Assembly: GCF_001661265.1 (NCBI RefSeq)
Contig: NW_017567005.1
Coordinates: 359,912 to 423,911 of the forward strand
DNA: 64,000 bases
Source: Saitoella complicata NRRL Y-17804
Lineage: Eukaryota > Ascomycota > Saitoellomycetes > Saitoellales > Saitoellaceae
Direction of reading: 5' to 3'
A program made the position numbers and the translations under genes. The notes below the pieces were generated by a model. The model saw only the letters and a list, made by a program, of their open reading frames with translations, was not told where the DNA came from and did not search any database. Shown piece by piece: positions 42,796 through 53,972 of the stretch (position 1 is the first letter of the stretch; every line of letters begins with the position of its first letter).

Positions 42796-45700
42796 ATGTC
42801 GACAAAGACCGCTCTCAAACAAGCAAGAGAACAGATCGGAAAGAAGGATTTCGCAGAAGCGGTCAAGTCATGTCGACGAATCCTCGATTTCGAACCAGAT
42901 AACTACAATGCGTGCGTACCTTTGGCGGTCATCTTCAAGCGCCTGCTGACACTTCGCACAGGAATGTATTCCTCGGTCTGAGTTTGATGAACCTCGGTCA
43001 ATTGGATGAAGCAGAGACAGTATATAAAGCTGCAGTCGAGAAGGAGGCTGGGCAAGTACTGGCTTGGCAGGTATGTTTGAAAGTTAATTTGGCCTTCCCT
43101 TGGGATGACGACTAATTCAAGCATACAGGGTCTCTGGAACCTCTACGAGAAGAAACAGAACGTCGAAGAATACATTCGGACATCCGAGAAATTGATGACA
43201 ATGTTCATGGAAAGGTGTGATCCCCTCGACGAGTATTGGTGTAACATCTGCTGACCGACGCCTATCATACAGTGACGACCGCGACAAATGCGCACAAACA
43301 CACGAGAAACTCGCAGCGTTTATCAAAGAACACGGCTCAACCCTGCAGCGCGTCCAGGTCCACTCCCTCATCCTCCCATCATCACCATACTACACTTTCC
43401 TGGAAGGTCGAGTATTTCAGCCAAGCCTAACCCTGACGAGGATAGTGGAGCTCTTGGAACCATGGGAGTCCGACACAATCAAACGCGAAATCGCAAAACG
43501 CCGCAGCAGACTCGGCGCAAACATCTCCAAAATCAACGGCGAGGTCCGTCTCGAAGTTTTCGCACAAAGCAAGTTGGACGAATACTACCTACAACTCATT
43601 GATTGGACCGACGAAGACGAGATTCGTCGCGCGACTGAAGTTAAGGTTTTTGATCGGGCGTATCAGGTGTTGTTGGTGTTACCCGCGGGTGGACAGAAAG
43701 ATGAGAAGAGAGCGCAGGTTGCGGATATGGCGAGGGGGATGGTCATCCTTCATGCCCCCGTTGAGCTCGCATGGATGATCCACCTCGAGTGGGCTGACGT
43801 AAGCGACATCTCCCAGTTCGACGTCAATGTTCTTCGTGAGTTCGTGGCGCTGTTCCCGGGTAACGGCCTATCAAAGACGATCGACGCATACCTGACCTCC
43901 GAGTTATCCCCTTTCCCTCCCGTCCCAGTCGTGGAAGGCGAGGAACCCCGACCACAGCTGAGCTCGGAGGATATCCTCGACGCGATGCTCGACGCCATCG
44001 CCGACGCGCCCAAATCGCCGCTCGCGAGTAGGTTGTTGGCAGCATACTACCTCCACCTCAAAGACTACCAATCCGCATCCGAAACCGCCCGGTCAGCGAT
44101 GGAGTCCGCTAATCAACTCTCATCCGAAACCGGAATTTCACTGGCAAACACCCAGACAGCATTGATGCTGGTGTTAGGATTATCTTACGTGTATTACCAA
44201 ACACCCAAGAACCATCCACAGGCAAAAATGTTATTCGAGAAAGTCTTGGGTGCGTATCCGGATTGTGTTCCGGCTCTTATTGGGTTAGGACATATCCAGC
44301 GCGAAGCAGGCGCGGTTGGGGAGGCATTGGATCTCATGCGTCAAGCTGTGGGGGTGGATGAGTCGTATATTGAGGCGAGGATGGAGGCTTCGTGGTGTGA
44401 GGTACTGCTGGAGAATTATGAAGAAGGACTGAGCGGGTTGAGGTATTGTTTGGAGCAGTTGGAGGATGAGTCGGATTCTGCTGTGACGAGGGAACGGAAG
44501 GGTGAATGCCACTGGCGCATCGGACACGGGATTTGGCTTTCGAAGCCGGAGGAGAGGGGGGAGAGGGATGGGGCTTACGCGAGCTTCATTACTGCGTTGA
44601 GGAAGAATCCGAATTATGCGCCTGCGTATACGTCTTTGGGTGTATTTTACGCTGATGTGGTGGGCGATGAGGATCGTGCGCTCCGATGTTTCCAGAAAGC
44701 GTTCGAGCTCGATGCGGGGGAAGTCGACGCAGCTGAACGACTCGCCTCAGGCTTCGCCGAGGTTCGGGACTGGGAACTCGTCGAAGTCGTCGCACGACGT
44801 GTCGTCAGCTCTAACCAGAAACAGAGTTGGCCACAACGCGCCCTCGGTGTCGTCGAGCTCAATAAACGAAACTACAATAAAGCTATTGGACATTTCCAGC
44901 AGGCGTTGAGGGGGGATGTTGGAGATGTCAATTCGTGGGTTGGGTTGGGTGAGGCGTATTCGTCTTCTGGACGGTATGTTGCGGCGAGTAAGGCGTTTAA
45001 GAGGGCTGAGCAGCTTGATCCGGGGAATTGGTTCGCAAAGTACCTCTTTGCGAACGTGGAGAAGGAGATGGGGAATTACGAGGAAGCCGCTGGTGCGTTC
45101 GGTGCAGTCCTTGAGACGAGACCGGGTGAGTTCGGGGTCCTTGTTTCGTTGGCTGAGACGCTCGTTGCGTGGGCTTGGGAGTTGATCCAGAACGGGTTCT
45201 TTGCGAGGGCGGCGGAGTGTGCGGTGAAGGCTTTGGAGACTGTGCGGAGTGTGGAGGAAGAGAAGAGGGTGGGGAGTGTGGGGTTGTGGAAGGTCGTTGG
45301 TGATGCTTGTAATGTGTTTATGCAGGTGCAGAGTCATGCGGATGCTTTCCCTTTGGCGCTGTTGAAGGAGCTGTTTGAGGTGAAGGAGGTTGATGCTGAG
45401 GAGGTGATCGATGGGGTTGCGGAGTTGAGTTTGGAGGAGGTCGGTGATGTTGAGAAGGCGATGAGAGCTAGCGTCGCAGCTTTCAAGCGCAATGTCAAGG
45501 GAACCGCTGGAGATCGCTACGCCCATTCTGCTGCATGGTATAACCTCGGATGGGCAGAGCACCGTCTTGCTACTCACCTCGGTGTCCCGGCATCCAGGGA
45601 CAGCCCCGCCGTCGAGGCCTTCAAGCATGCCATCAAGGGCGAGGCTAAGAACGAGAGCTACTGGAACGCGTTCGGTATCGTTCTGGGTGAGGTCAGTCCC

Positions 45701-46972
45701 AGTATCGCACAGCATGCGTTTATTCGGGCATTGCACCTCAACCCCAAGTCTGCCACGATCTGGACGAACCTCGGTACGCTGTACCTTATCCAGGATGACT
45801 TGGAGCTCGCAAACGAAGTGTATTCGAGAGCACAGTCGATTGATCCCGAATACGTCCAGGCATGGGTCGGCCAAGCTTTCGTGGCCATGGCCCTCGCCGA
45901 AGAAGACGAAGCTCGCGATCTCTTCGAACACGCCGTCGAAATCAGCGGTGCGAGCTTCATGACCGCAAACTACCACTTCGGCACAACCGTCTGGGCCCAA
46001 CTCGCTGCTGGAAAGAAGGGAGTCCGTGGTCTCACTTCTCCCATCTTTGCTCTGCAAAAGTTCGTTGAGCAGAAACCGTTTGATGCGTATGCGCTGCAGT
46101 TACAGGCGCATTTGCTTGAGCGTGCGGGTGATTATGTTAGGGCTAGTGAGAGATTGCGGAAGGCATGCGAGATCTTGGAGGCTGAGTATGAGCAGACTGA
46201 GGATGCGGGTGTGTTGAAGAGGTTCGTTGGGTGTAAAGCTGATCTCGGAAGGTGTCTGCTCGCGGTTAAGGAGTATGAGGCAGCCGTTGAGGAATGCACC
46301 ACCGCTCTCGACCTCAGTGCTAACGACGAGAAGACGTATGAGAAGGCTAGGTTGAGTGCGCATCTGTCTGCGGGATTGGGGCAGTATTGTTTGGGTGCGC
46401 TGCAAGATTCGTTGGCCATGTTCCAGCAAGCCCTCACGGAGGCGAACGGTGACCCAGACGTCGTTGTCCTACTTTCGAAAGTGTTGTGGGCGATTGGAGG
46501 AGAGGAGGAACGCGAGGTTGCTCGCTCCCAGCTCTTCGAGAGTATCGAGGCGTATCCTGAGCATCTCGGTTCTGTTCTCCTCCTCGGTACCACGGCTCTT
46601 GTCGATGGGAACGAGGATGTCCGGGATGCCGTGCTAGCTGAGTTGCAGGATGACAAGTTCTCTGCTGATCGACGGAAGAAGCTGGATCCCAAGTATGATG
46701 TGGAGAAGTTCCTGGCGGCTGTTGCTGTCACTCAAGGCAAAGACCCGAAGAGTATCTGGATGAATGCGTTACATGTTAACCCCGGTAGCACCAAATTGTG
46801 GAATCATCTCGCGAAAACCGTGCCTGGAGATGACGGCGCGAAGATCAGGGAAGCAGCGAAGAATGTCGCGGAGAAGGAAATTGCTGTTAAGGGTGAGGAG
46901 TTGGCTACGGCGTACGAAGCTGCTGGGGAGATTCAGAGGGGAATTTGGGTTGCCCCGTGGATGCATGTGTAG
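42796..46972 (+). CDS. SKI3: Superkiller complex protein SKI3 (TPR scaffold)
   Basis: Four exons (42796-42911, 42962-43070, 43129-43214, 43273-46972) give 1,336 residues in frame; introns are 50, 58 and 58 nt. The protein is a long array of TPR repeats, starting ALKQAREQIGKKDFAEAVKS and including YAPAYTSLGVFYADVVGDED, NSWVGLGEAYSSSGRYVAAS and SATIWTNLGTLYLIQDDLEL. Ski3 is the scaffold of the Ski2-Ski3-Ski8 helicase complex that feeds mRNA 3'-5' into the cytoplasmic exosome. Length and N-terminal TPR start fit yeast and animal (TTC37) orthologs. It shares a 294-bp divergent promoter with the glucosidase gene. Confidence 0.92.
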
Positions 46973-47078
46973 AATAGAAGACAAAGTAGAGCGTGAGGGA
47001 ATTGCCAAAAAGAGAGAGTTATTGCATACAAAAGCCACAAAGCAAAAGATCACAGATCGCGAGCCAGAGTCGACGGGT

Positions 47079-48104
47079 CTACTCCTTGTACACAACGCAC
47101 TCGCTCTTTTTGCCCTTGACCAACAAGCTGAGCAAGTCAGGACGCGAGTAGTGCCCACAAGGGTCGGCCATGTTCTTCGCGCTATCAATATCAGTCAAGT
47201 CGATTTCAGCACAGACAAGCCCCTCCTGTCCAGCAGGAAGCCTCTGCACCATCGGCCTCCCATCCGGCCCAAAGATCATACTGAACCCACCACCCGGAAC
47301 CTGCATCTGCTCAACATGATCAATCCCCAACGTCTTCGCCCCGTCCACACTAACAACTTGGCTGGCCAACAACACGAACGCCTGCCCCTCAATCGCGAAA
47401 AACTGACTCGCGACATAATTCGCCTCCTGCGTCTCATGATAACTCAAAACCCCGCCTTCCTTCCAGAAAAACATGGGTGGCCATGCCGCGACGTGGATTT
47501 GGGTGTTTTGGGAGTATGTGTGGTAACGGAGGAGGGGTTGGAGGTGTTCCCAGCAGTTGAGGGCGGAGAGGTTGCCGAAGGGGGTTGGGATGGTGGTTTT
47601 GAGGGAGTCGGCTTGGCCGTCGCCCCACATGGAGCGTTCGACGTGGGTTGGCTTGAGCTTGCGGCGGTGGTGGATGATGGTGCCGGTGGGGTCGATGAAG
47701 ACCTGGGCCATGTAGAGGGAGCCCTTGTCGCGCTCGGAGAATCCGAGAACGACGTAGATCCCGGCTTCCTTGACAGCAGCGAGGATGGTACGCATCTCGT
47801 CAGAGTCGATGGCGAGGGAGTTTGCGATGTACTTTTTGATATCGGGTTTGTTTTCGCCGACGGAGCGAGTGAAGATGAACCTATTCCCACTGATTGTCAG
47901 TCACACAATTGATCAAGGAGAGGGGGGGGGAAGGGTGATGTACCACGGGTATCCGGGGATGAAAACCTCGGGGAAACCGAGGATGTCGGCACCCTCCGCC
48001 GCGGCATCAGCGATGAGACTGGTGACCTTCTTGACTCCGCCTTGGAGATCGAGCCAAGCGGGCTCGGCCTGGACTGCGGCGACTTTGGTCTTCTTCACCA
48101 TCAT
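47079..48104 (-). CDS. Nitrilase (aliphatic nitrilase / cyanide hydratase group)
   Basis: Two exons (47944-48104 and 47079-47880) flank a 63-nt intron and give 320 residues. The catalytic triad is visible: Glu in [14 protein letters not shown], Lys in [18 protein letters not shown], and Cys in [35 protein letters not shown] and the C-terminal [16 protein letters not shown] match fungal and plant branch-1 nitrilases. Such enzymes convert organic nitriles to acids and ammonia, or cyanide to formamide. The substrate cannot be read directly; the CWEHLQPLL surroundings are shared by both. The C-terminal tail is shorter than in spiral-forming cyanide hydratases of about 360 residues. Confidence 0.87.
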
Positions 48105-48616
48105 TGAGGTTTTTGTAGTGGTAGTGGTAGTGGTTGTAGTAGTGTTGTTCGATCTGTTGATGAGGATCAGAGAGAGGAGGACAACGGTCCCTTCTTATAC
48201 TCTATGAGTATCCCGACGAGAACGCTTTGTAAGCATCCCGTTATCTCCACTTCGTGACCCGGTTCCCTGTAACCGTACATTGATCTGTATGACAGCTGAT
48301 CTCCACACATACTTATCGATATCGGGTACGTGCAGTGGGCGAGCCAGCCGATAAGATACCCGAGGACCCTGGGGTCCGCTAGTGTTTTACAGAGAGTTAA
48401 TCCGGAGTCGAGGGAGCAGCGTGACGTGCATTGTAATTGTGGGGCTTAGGCAGACGCTCCCGTCGTCCGGAACATCCCCTGTAAGTACATGATGTACCAT
48501 ATCCTGGGGTCACGGTTTTTTCAGTGACAGGGCTTGGGATCGAAGATACACAAAGAAGGTACCTGTTCAAGCAGCTATATAAGGTCATTCTAGAGGGCAG
48601 GTCATGTCATAACCAC
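48105..48616. other. Nitrilase upstream region with a short GTAGTG repeat
   Basis: The 512 bp between the nitrilase ATG and the MsrB stop contain a short GTAGTG microsatellite (about 48115-48133, three units) in the nitrilase leader. No gene or RNA is supported. Confidence 0.35.
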
Positions 48617-49233
48617 TCACTCCTCCCCCTCCCCCTTAAACGTCAAACTAACACTGTTAACACAATGCCTCTCATCCGTCGGCGTCCCATACCCCTCCCC
48701 CTTAAACACATGCCCCAAATGCCCCCCACAATTCGCACACATAATCTCCGTCCTGCGCATTCCCCACGCGTTGTCTTCACGCCTGATTACGCGACCGGGA
48801 ATGGCATCAAAGTATGCGGGCCACCCACAGGATGAGGGGAATTTGTGGGAGGAGAGGTAGAGAGGCGTGAGGCAGCCTGCGCAGGCGTAGGTTCCGGGGG
48901 CTGTGTGGGAGGTGTAGGCGCCTGTGTGGGCCGGTTCCGTGCCTTGTTGGCGGAGGATCCGGAATTGTTCGCTATGGTCTATCTTTCAGCTCAGTTCATT
49001 GGAGAAGAACATCAGGGAACGACATACGGTGATAAGATCGCCCTCCACTCCTCATCACTCTTTTGTACGGGGTATCCTCCAGACGATGACGATGACGACG
49101 GCATATCGTCACTCTTGGGCGCGGGAGACGACGTTGAGAAAAACGGGATAGAGATTGCGGCGAGTCTGGTTGCTGTTGCTGTGATAAAGGGTCTCTGAAC
49201 GGTACGAGTTGTTGTAGCGAACCTTCTCAGCAT
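48617..49233 (-). CDS. Methionine-R-sulfoxide reductase (MsrB), probably mitochondrial
   Basis: Two exons (49028-49233 and 48617-48971) flank a 56-nt intron whose acceptor is the second of two AG sites (ATAGACCATAG), the only one that yields ILSPEQFRILRQQGTE. The 186-residue protein reduces methionine-R-sulfoxide. Zinc is held by CAGC and CANC pairs. The catalytic Cys is in RHCVNSVSL; the HLGHVFKGEGYGTPTDERHC block is standard. A resolving Cys may be the one in SSCGWPAYF. The N-terminus MLRRFATTTRTVQRPFITAT is Arg/Thr-rich without acids, a mitochondrial presequence; a second ATG (MPSSSSSS) could give a cytosolic form. Confidence 0.92.
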
Positions 49234-49265
49234 CGGAGTTTGAGTTTGTGATCGATTCGGAGGGT

Positions 49266-49303
49266 GCAGTACGGTATAGTACAGTACGGTACAGTACAGT
49301 ACG
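49266..49303. repeat. GTAC-rich imperfect repeat in the MsrB 5' flank
   Basis: About 38 bp of alternating CAGTACGGTA/CAGTA units, rich in the palindrome GTAC, directly upstream of the MsrB start. It could fold into short hairpins. Confidence 0.8.
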
Positions 49304-49411
49304 TCACTGACGACGGGCGCGCGCGGTGGCAACGATTGATGACCTGTGATAGACGGGACCAATGAACGGCACGTCTGTGCAGTGTGCAGTCATGAGGTAG
49401 AATGGTATAAC

Positions 49412-49577
49412 AGTGTAGTGTTGGTAAATCGTATAAAAAATTCTACTTTCAAGACCAATTGTCAATCCAGATTGTGCCCACAATATCCCACTAACTCGAA
49501 TAACTCTATTCGTGATACTGGATAATTTTATTCGTGTTTTATAATCGTGTTTGGTAGAATTTGGGGGTCTCGTAGGG
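49412..49577 (-). repeat. ~166-bp repeat, internal copy (inverted relative to the telomere-adjacent copy)
   Basis: The reverse complement of this stretch aligns end to end with 63676-63842, starting CCCTACGAGACCCCC and ending CAACACTACACT. By eye there are about ten mismatches and one single-base gap, roughly 93% identity. It is AT-rich in the middle and contains a palindrome CGAATA...TATTCG. No open frame, terminal inverted repeats or clear target duplications were seen, so its class is unknown. Confidence 0.92.
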
Positions 49578-49665
49578 TTGCCGTGGAAAGAAAAAAAAAA
49601 CTGTTTACTGTTCTTATCTTCTTACACAATATAGCTATAGCAACGTGTATCGTCTGCAAGTTTAT

Positions 49666-50949
49666 TCACAGCTTGGTCAACCCCCAATCATCCCTCGCCC
49701 AGCTCGCCATCAACTTGTGCGCAATAGCACTATCCGGCGGCACCCTCAATCCCCCCTTCCACTCCTCCTCCACCCCATCAAATATCCCAAACGTGGCACT
49801 CTCGAGCGCAGTCTGGACCTCCTCCCTCGTAAACCACCTCGCGTCCTCGAGTTCTGGGTCGTTGCCCAGATCGACGGTGGTAGAGGTGGGGAGTGCTTCG
49901 GCGATACACCCGATCATGATGTTTGCCGGGAATGGCCAGGGTTGGGAAGAGTGGAATTGCACGCGCCCACAGATAATCCCGGATTCTTCGTACACTTCAC
50001 GGCGGACGGCTTCCTCGATTGATTCTCCCGGCTCCAAAAATCCGGCGAGGGTGGAATAAAACCCCTTTGGCCACTTCTTGTTTCGGCCCAAAAGGATCTT
50101 ATCGCCCTCGGGACTGATGACGGCCATGATCACGCTTGCGTCGGTGCGTGGGTATGCGAAGTTGTGGAGACCCTTTCGGGAGATACACGCTGGTCTCTCG
50201 ACCGCTGGTTTGTTCAGTTCGGCGGGGTCGAGAGAGGTTGGGGGACACACCCGTTTAGCACCAGCCCAGACGGACATCGTCCTCCCACCACACCCGGCAC
50301 AAAACTGGTTCCTTGCATTCCAGTCGACGAATGAACGTGCTTGAGCAACGATCGCTGCTTCTCCCTTCTCGAGCGCGGTACCGAGTCGGATGTTTCGGTA
50401 TTCCGCGTTGTACTTTTCCGCGAGGAGTGTAGTTATTTTCTCCGCGTCGGCGGGGTTGGGAAGTTGAGCGGGCGTAACGTCAACGACCCAATACGGCACG
50501 CCCCTATCCTCCTTATTCCCATCCTCCTTTACGCGCTCATCACAGCCCACGAACACCAGCGTGACCTCCCTCTGCCCCTCACTCCACCCCTCAACCCTCT
50601 CATCATCCGTCTTCTCGAATCGGTTCCCGCCGAGTACGTGTTTGATTTCGTCGTAGGTTACATAACACAATTCCCCGCTCTCCTTGTTCGTGGAAGGGTT
50701 GAGGGAGTGGAGGAGGAGGAAGCGCGCGGCGGGGTGGAGGAGGGAGGATGAGAGGAAGGTGTGGGAGGTGCGGAGGAATGAGAAGCGGTTTAGGGGGGAG
50801 CCGGCGTAGTAGTTTATCGTCTCTGGACCGAACTTCTTGTCCAAGAGTGTTGGGTGGTCCATGGTTGGAGAAGTAGCAAAGGGTCTCGGACGCTTGATAA
50901 GTGAACTGAGAATTGGAATCGAGATGGAGGAGGTTGAGCGGGGGAACAT
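49666..50949 (-). CDS. NPY1: NADH pyrophosphatase, Nudix family (NPY1/NUDT12)
   Basis: The enzyme hydrolyses NADH to NMNH and AMP, and in related proteins removes NAD caps from RNA. The 427-residue protein has an N-terminal NUDIX-like domain, a zinc-ribbon start at QFCAGCGGRTMSVWAGAKRVC (only the first Cys pair is clear, a partial ribbon), and the Nudix box GFLEPGESIEEAVRREVYEE followed by SG. The family insertion QPWPFPANIMIGCIAEA is the SQPWPFPxS signature of NADH pyrophosphatases. The ATG at 50949 gives a basic, Ser-rich leader (MFPRSTSSISIPILSSLIKR) that looks mitochondrial; the ATG at 50862 (MDHPTLLDKKFG) gives a form without it. An ATG at 51078 would overlap less likely sequence. It ends LTKL; a peroxisomal signal is not clear. 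Confidence 0.9.
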   Translation of the reverse strand: MFPRSTSSISIPILSSLIKRPRPFATSPTMDHPTLLDKKFGPETINYYAGSPLNRFSFLRTSHTFLSSSLLHPAARFLLLHSLNPSTNKESGELCYVTYDEIKHVLGGNRFEKTDDERVEGWSEGQREVTLVFVGCDERVKEDGNKEDRGVPYWVVDVTPAQLPNPADAEKITTLLAEKYNAEYRNIRLGTALEKGEAAIVAQARSFVDWNARNQFCAGCGGRTMSVWAGAKRVCPPTSLDPAELNKPAVERPACISRKGLHNFAYPRTDASVIMAVISPEGDKILLGRNKKWPKGFYSTLAGFLEPGESIEEAVRREVYEESGIICGRVQFHSSQPWPFPANIMIGCIAEALPTSTTVDLGNDPELEDARWFTREEVQTALESATFGIFDGVEEEWKGGLRVPPDSAIAHKLMASWARDDWGLTKL

Positions 50950-51139
50950 GCAAAGCGAATCTCTCGGCGAGACGGCGGCCGGTCGTGAAGTCACCCAGAA
51001 CGCGCGCGGCTGACTAAGGATCTTTCGCGGGAGTGCGATCCGGTTACCCCACCCAACAAAGAACGACGGCAACGACATGTACACCCAATTGGATCGTGTT
51101 GTTTTGGAATTAAGCGGAGTTCTACTCTCTTTGCCCGTC

Positions 51140-52621
51140 TCACAGACCCTCAATCCTCCTCCCCGGAACATACATCCCCGCCAACCCAACCACCCCGGCA
51201 GCCTTCATCGCCTTGTTCTGGCTCGCAATCGCCCGTCGCACCGGCTGAACTCTACTCCCCAACACCAACGTCCCGGTCAACAACGCCAAACTCCCAGCCT
51301 GGTGCGCGGCGGCGAGAGGGATGGGTACACACATCAATAACGTACTAATCCCCAGTGCGACTTGCATCGTAACGAGTGCCATACACGCGTCCGCTGCGCG
51401 TTTAGCGGGCAGGGGGAGGAGCGGGAGACGTTTGCTGTAGATCCAGAGCGCTAAGGTGGCGAAGAATGTGGTGGTCGCCAGGATACGGTGATCGAGTTGG
51501 ACGAGGACTGGGTTCTCGAGGAAGTTGCGCCAGTAGAGGTCGGAGTGGTCGGGGGATGTTGCGTAGTCTGAGGAGAAGAGGTCGGAGAGGGGGGGCGCGA
51601 GACGGCCGGGTCCGCCCATGGTTGGGAATTCGTTGTAGATCATTCCGGCGTCTAGGCCTGCTACGAAAGCGCCGGAGAGAGCGGTGAGGAAGACGAGGGC
51701 CATGAGGAAATGAGTGTACCTCCTAAACGGCCTCAACTCGGGCTTGGAGAGAAGTTCGTTGGAAGGGAGGCTCTTGGCGTGACTCTTGAGGATTTCGAGA
51801 CCAGTGTTGAGCATGGCGACGTAAACTAGGAATGCGGTTCCGAGGTGAGTGGCGAGACGGTATTGCGAGACGCGGGGGTGTTTTCCTTCTTCGAGGAGTT
51901 CGTCCTTGAGACCTGACGCAACCATCCACCATCCAATGAAACCCTGGAATCCAATAAGCGCACCAATCCCAAGAAGCCGTTTGGCAATCCTCGGCGTAAC
52001 CCGTCTCCGGGCAATCAAATACAAAGTTGGCACAACAAACACCAACCCAATCGCCCTTCCCCAAACCCTATGCGCCCACTCAAACCCAAAAATATACTGA
52101 AACTCCGCAAGCGTCATATCCTCACTCCGCAACACCTTATACTCGGGCGAATTCTTGTATTTCGCGAATTCCGTTTCCCATTCTGCGTGGGTGAGGGGTG
52201 GGATGGTGCCGGTTACGGGTTTCCATTCGGTGATGGAGAGGCCGGATTCGGTTAGGCGGGTGAGGCCGCCGATTACGACGATTCCGAAGACGAGGGAGGC
52301 GGAGAAGAGGAGCCAGTAGCCGGTTGCTTTGGAGTTGACGGGGGGTGATGGTGGTGGAGATGGTGCTTCGGCCGGGGGTGCTTCGGCGGAGGCGGTGGAG
52401 GCGGCTCGTCGTACGAGGAGGCCGTGTGCGAGCTTGGTGATCAAGTCGTTTTGGGATGTTGGTCTTGTAGAGTTGAACCGCGAAAAGGTAGCCTGTGTCG
52501 TAAAAGCGATGTTCGCCCGATGAGCAAGAGGCGCCGACGCTGACAGAAAAGTGGTGGCGGGCCGTCTGACTGTTGAGCGCAGCGATAGCCTACAAGAGGC
52601 ACATATCGACGACCTGAACAT
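51140..52621 (-). CDS. COX15: Heme A synthase COX15
   Basis: This inner-membrane enzyme converts heme O to heme A for cytochrome c oxidase. The 493-residue single exon has a long Arg/Ser presequence (MFRSSICASCRLSLRSTVRR), then eight membrane helices. Heme-ligand histidines are seen in FGFEWAHRVWGRAIGL, YRLATHLGTAFLVYVAMLNT, LVQLDHRILATTTF and PIPLAAAHQAGSLALL, the four expected positions. Signatures GGLTRLTESGLSITEWKPVT and AGLDAGMIYNEFPTMG are complete. NPY1 follows on the same strand about 190 bp downstream, very close spacing. Confidence 0.97.
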   Translation of the reverse strand: MFRSSICASCRLSLRSTVRRPATTFLSASAPLAHRANIAFTTQATFSRFNSTRPTSQNDLITKLAHGLLVRRAASTASAEAPPAEAPSPPPSPPVNSKATGYWLLFSASLVFGIVVIGGLTRLTESGLSITEWKPVTGTIPPLTHAEWETEFAKYKNSPEYKVLRSEDMTLAEFQYIFGFEWAHRVWGRAIGLVFVVPTLYLIARRRVTPRIAKRLLGIGALIGFQGFIGWWMVASGLKDELLEEGKHPRVSQYRLATHLGTAFLVYVAMLNTGLEILKSHAKSLPSNELLSKPELRPFRRYTHFLMALVFLTALSGAFVAGLDAGMIYNEFPTMGGPGRLAPPLSDLFSSDYATSPDHSDLYWRNFLENPVLVQLDHRILATTTFFATLALWIYSKRLPLLPLPAKRAADACMALVTMQVALGISTLLMCVPIPLAAAHQAGSLALLTGTLVLGSRVQPVRRAIASQNKAMKAAGVVGLAGMYVPGRRIEGL

Positions 52622-52976
52622 CGTCGTGACCTCCTTGAAGATTACCGATGGAGATCGAAGTCGAGGAGTCGTTTGTTCGTAACTTTAATTAGGCGCTGCG
52701 AATGCACGGACCGGCATTGGCTGGGGTGCACGTGCATCGGGGTGCTCGAGGGTGACCTTCGCTTATAGAAAGCTCTTCAAAATGTTTGTTTTTCGTAAAA
52801 CTGAATCTGTTTCGATATGAGCTGGTACGTTGCATCTTTCGGTAGCACTTCCGAGGCCGGGCATAATCTCGCACGGGCCCCGCAATATGATATCAGACGA
52901 ACAGGCAGAGTTTCGATGATTCCCTGACCTTCTCGAGCAGTTCTCACTCGCCAGTACCTTCCGCAAGTGATCCAAC
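52622..52976. other. Divergent spacer between COX15 and the 2OG dioxygenase
   Basis: The 355 bp form a divergent promoter region. No RNA, repeat or additional gene is supported. Confidence 0.3.
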
Positions 52977-53972
52977 ATGACGGACTCGCCCCCCTCCTCC
53001 CTCCCAATCATCGACATCTCACCCTGGGTCAACCCCTCCTCCCACACCTCCTCCTCCCGCCTCTCAACCTCCCGCGCCCTCGACTCCGCCTGTCGTACCC
53101 ACGGTTTCTTCTACCTCTCCAACCACGGCCTCGAACATCTCACCCCTAAAATCCTCCACCTCGCCCGCCAATTCCTCACGGAATCAAGCGTGGAGGAGAA
53201 AGAGAAACTCAAACTCCGCAGCGCGGGAAAGGGTGGAGGCGATGGAGCGAGGGGGTATCAGAGGATTGGGGAAAACGTGACGAAGGGGAAATCGGATTAT
53301 CATGAGGCGCTTGATCTCTATCGTCCTTGGCCGGAACCGACGGAACCGCCATACGAACCCATCCAAGGCCCGAATCAGTGGCCTTCACACCCACCAGGGT
53401 TCCGCGAAACCTACGAAGACTATATCGACAAACTCCAAACCCTCGGCAGGACACTCCTCCGTGCAATGGCCATCGGCCTAGGCGAACCCGAATCCACCTT
53501 CGACACCGCCGTACGGGACTCATTCTGGGTCCTCCGCTGTATCGGATATCCACCACTCACCCCCTCCCCCTCCCCCTCCCATCTAGAGGAAGGCGTGAGT
53601 TGCGGCGAACACACCGACTACGGGTGTCTCACCCTCCTCCTCACAGACGACACGAGGGGCGCTCTCCAAGTCCTCCACGCGCCCTCCGGGAAATGGATCA
53701 CCGCTGATCCGATCCCCGGATGTTTCGTGGTTAATATTGGGGATATGTTCAACGTGTGGACAAGCGGACTTTATGCATCGACGTTGCATCGCGTCATTCA
53801 TCGTGGTGGGAACTACAGGGTGAGTGTGCCGTTTTTCTTTGAGCCGGGGTGGGAGGCGAGGGTTGATGTGTTGCCGGGGTGTGTGGGGAGGAAGGGGAAG
53901 GAGGGAGGGGTGGTTTATGGGGAGCATTTGCTGGGGAAGGTTTTGGGGAATTTTGTGTTGGAGGATGGGTAG
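52977..53972 (+). CDS. Isopenicillin N synthase-like Fe(II)/2-oxoglutarate dioxygenase
   Basis: This 331-residue single exon shows the DIOX_N start (LPIIDISPWVNP, ACRTHGFFYLSNHGLE) and the 2OG-Fe domain. Iron ligands are the His and Asp of GEHTDYGCLTLLLTDD and the His of STLHRVIHRGGNYRVSVPFF, with Arg for 2-oxoglutarate in the RVSVPFF part. KGKSDYHEALDLYRPW is common in the fungal branch of unknown substrate. There is no signal peptide. The neighbours do not form a biosynthetic cluster, so a stand-alone oxidative role is likely; the substrate is unknown. Confidence 0.85.
   Translation: MTDSPPSSLPIIDISPWVNPSSHTSSSRLSTSRALDSACRTHGFFYLSNHGLEHLTPKILHLARQFLTESSVEEKEKLKLRSAGKGGGDGARGYQRIGENVTKGKSDYHEALDLYRPWPEPTEPPYEPIQGPNQWPSHPPGFRETYEDYIDKLQTLGRTLLRAMAIGLGEPESTFDTAVRDSFWVLRCIGYPPLTPSPSPSHLEEGVSCGEHTDYGCLTLLLTDDTRGALQVLHAPSGKWITADPIPGCFVVNIGDMFNVWTSGLYASTLHRVIHRGGNYRVSVPFFFEPGWEARVDVLPGCVGRKGKEGGVVYGEHLLGKVLGNFVLEDG

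Noticed and set aside
44747-46057. Long minus-strand frame inside SKI3
   Set aside because: It overlaps well-conserved TPR repeats of SKI3 and has no domain of its own.
48115-48133. GTAGTG repeat as a functional element
   Set aside because: Only about three short units in a leader; too weak to interpret beyond a minor microsatellite.
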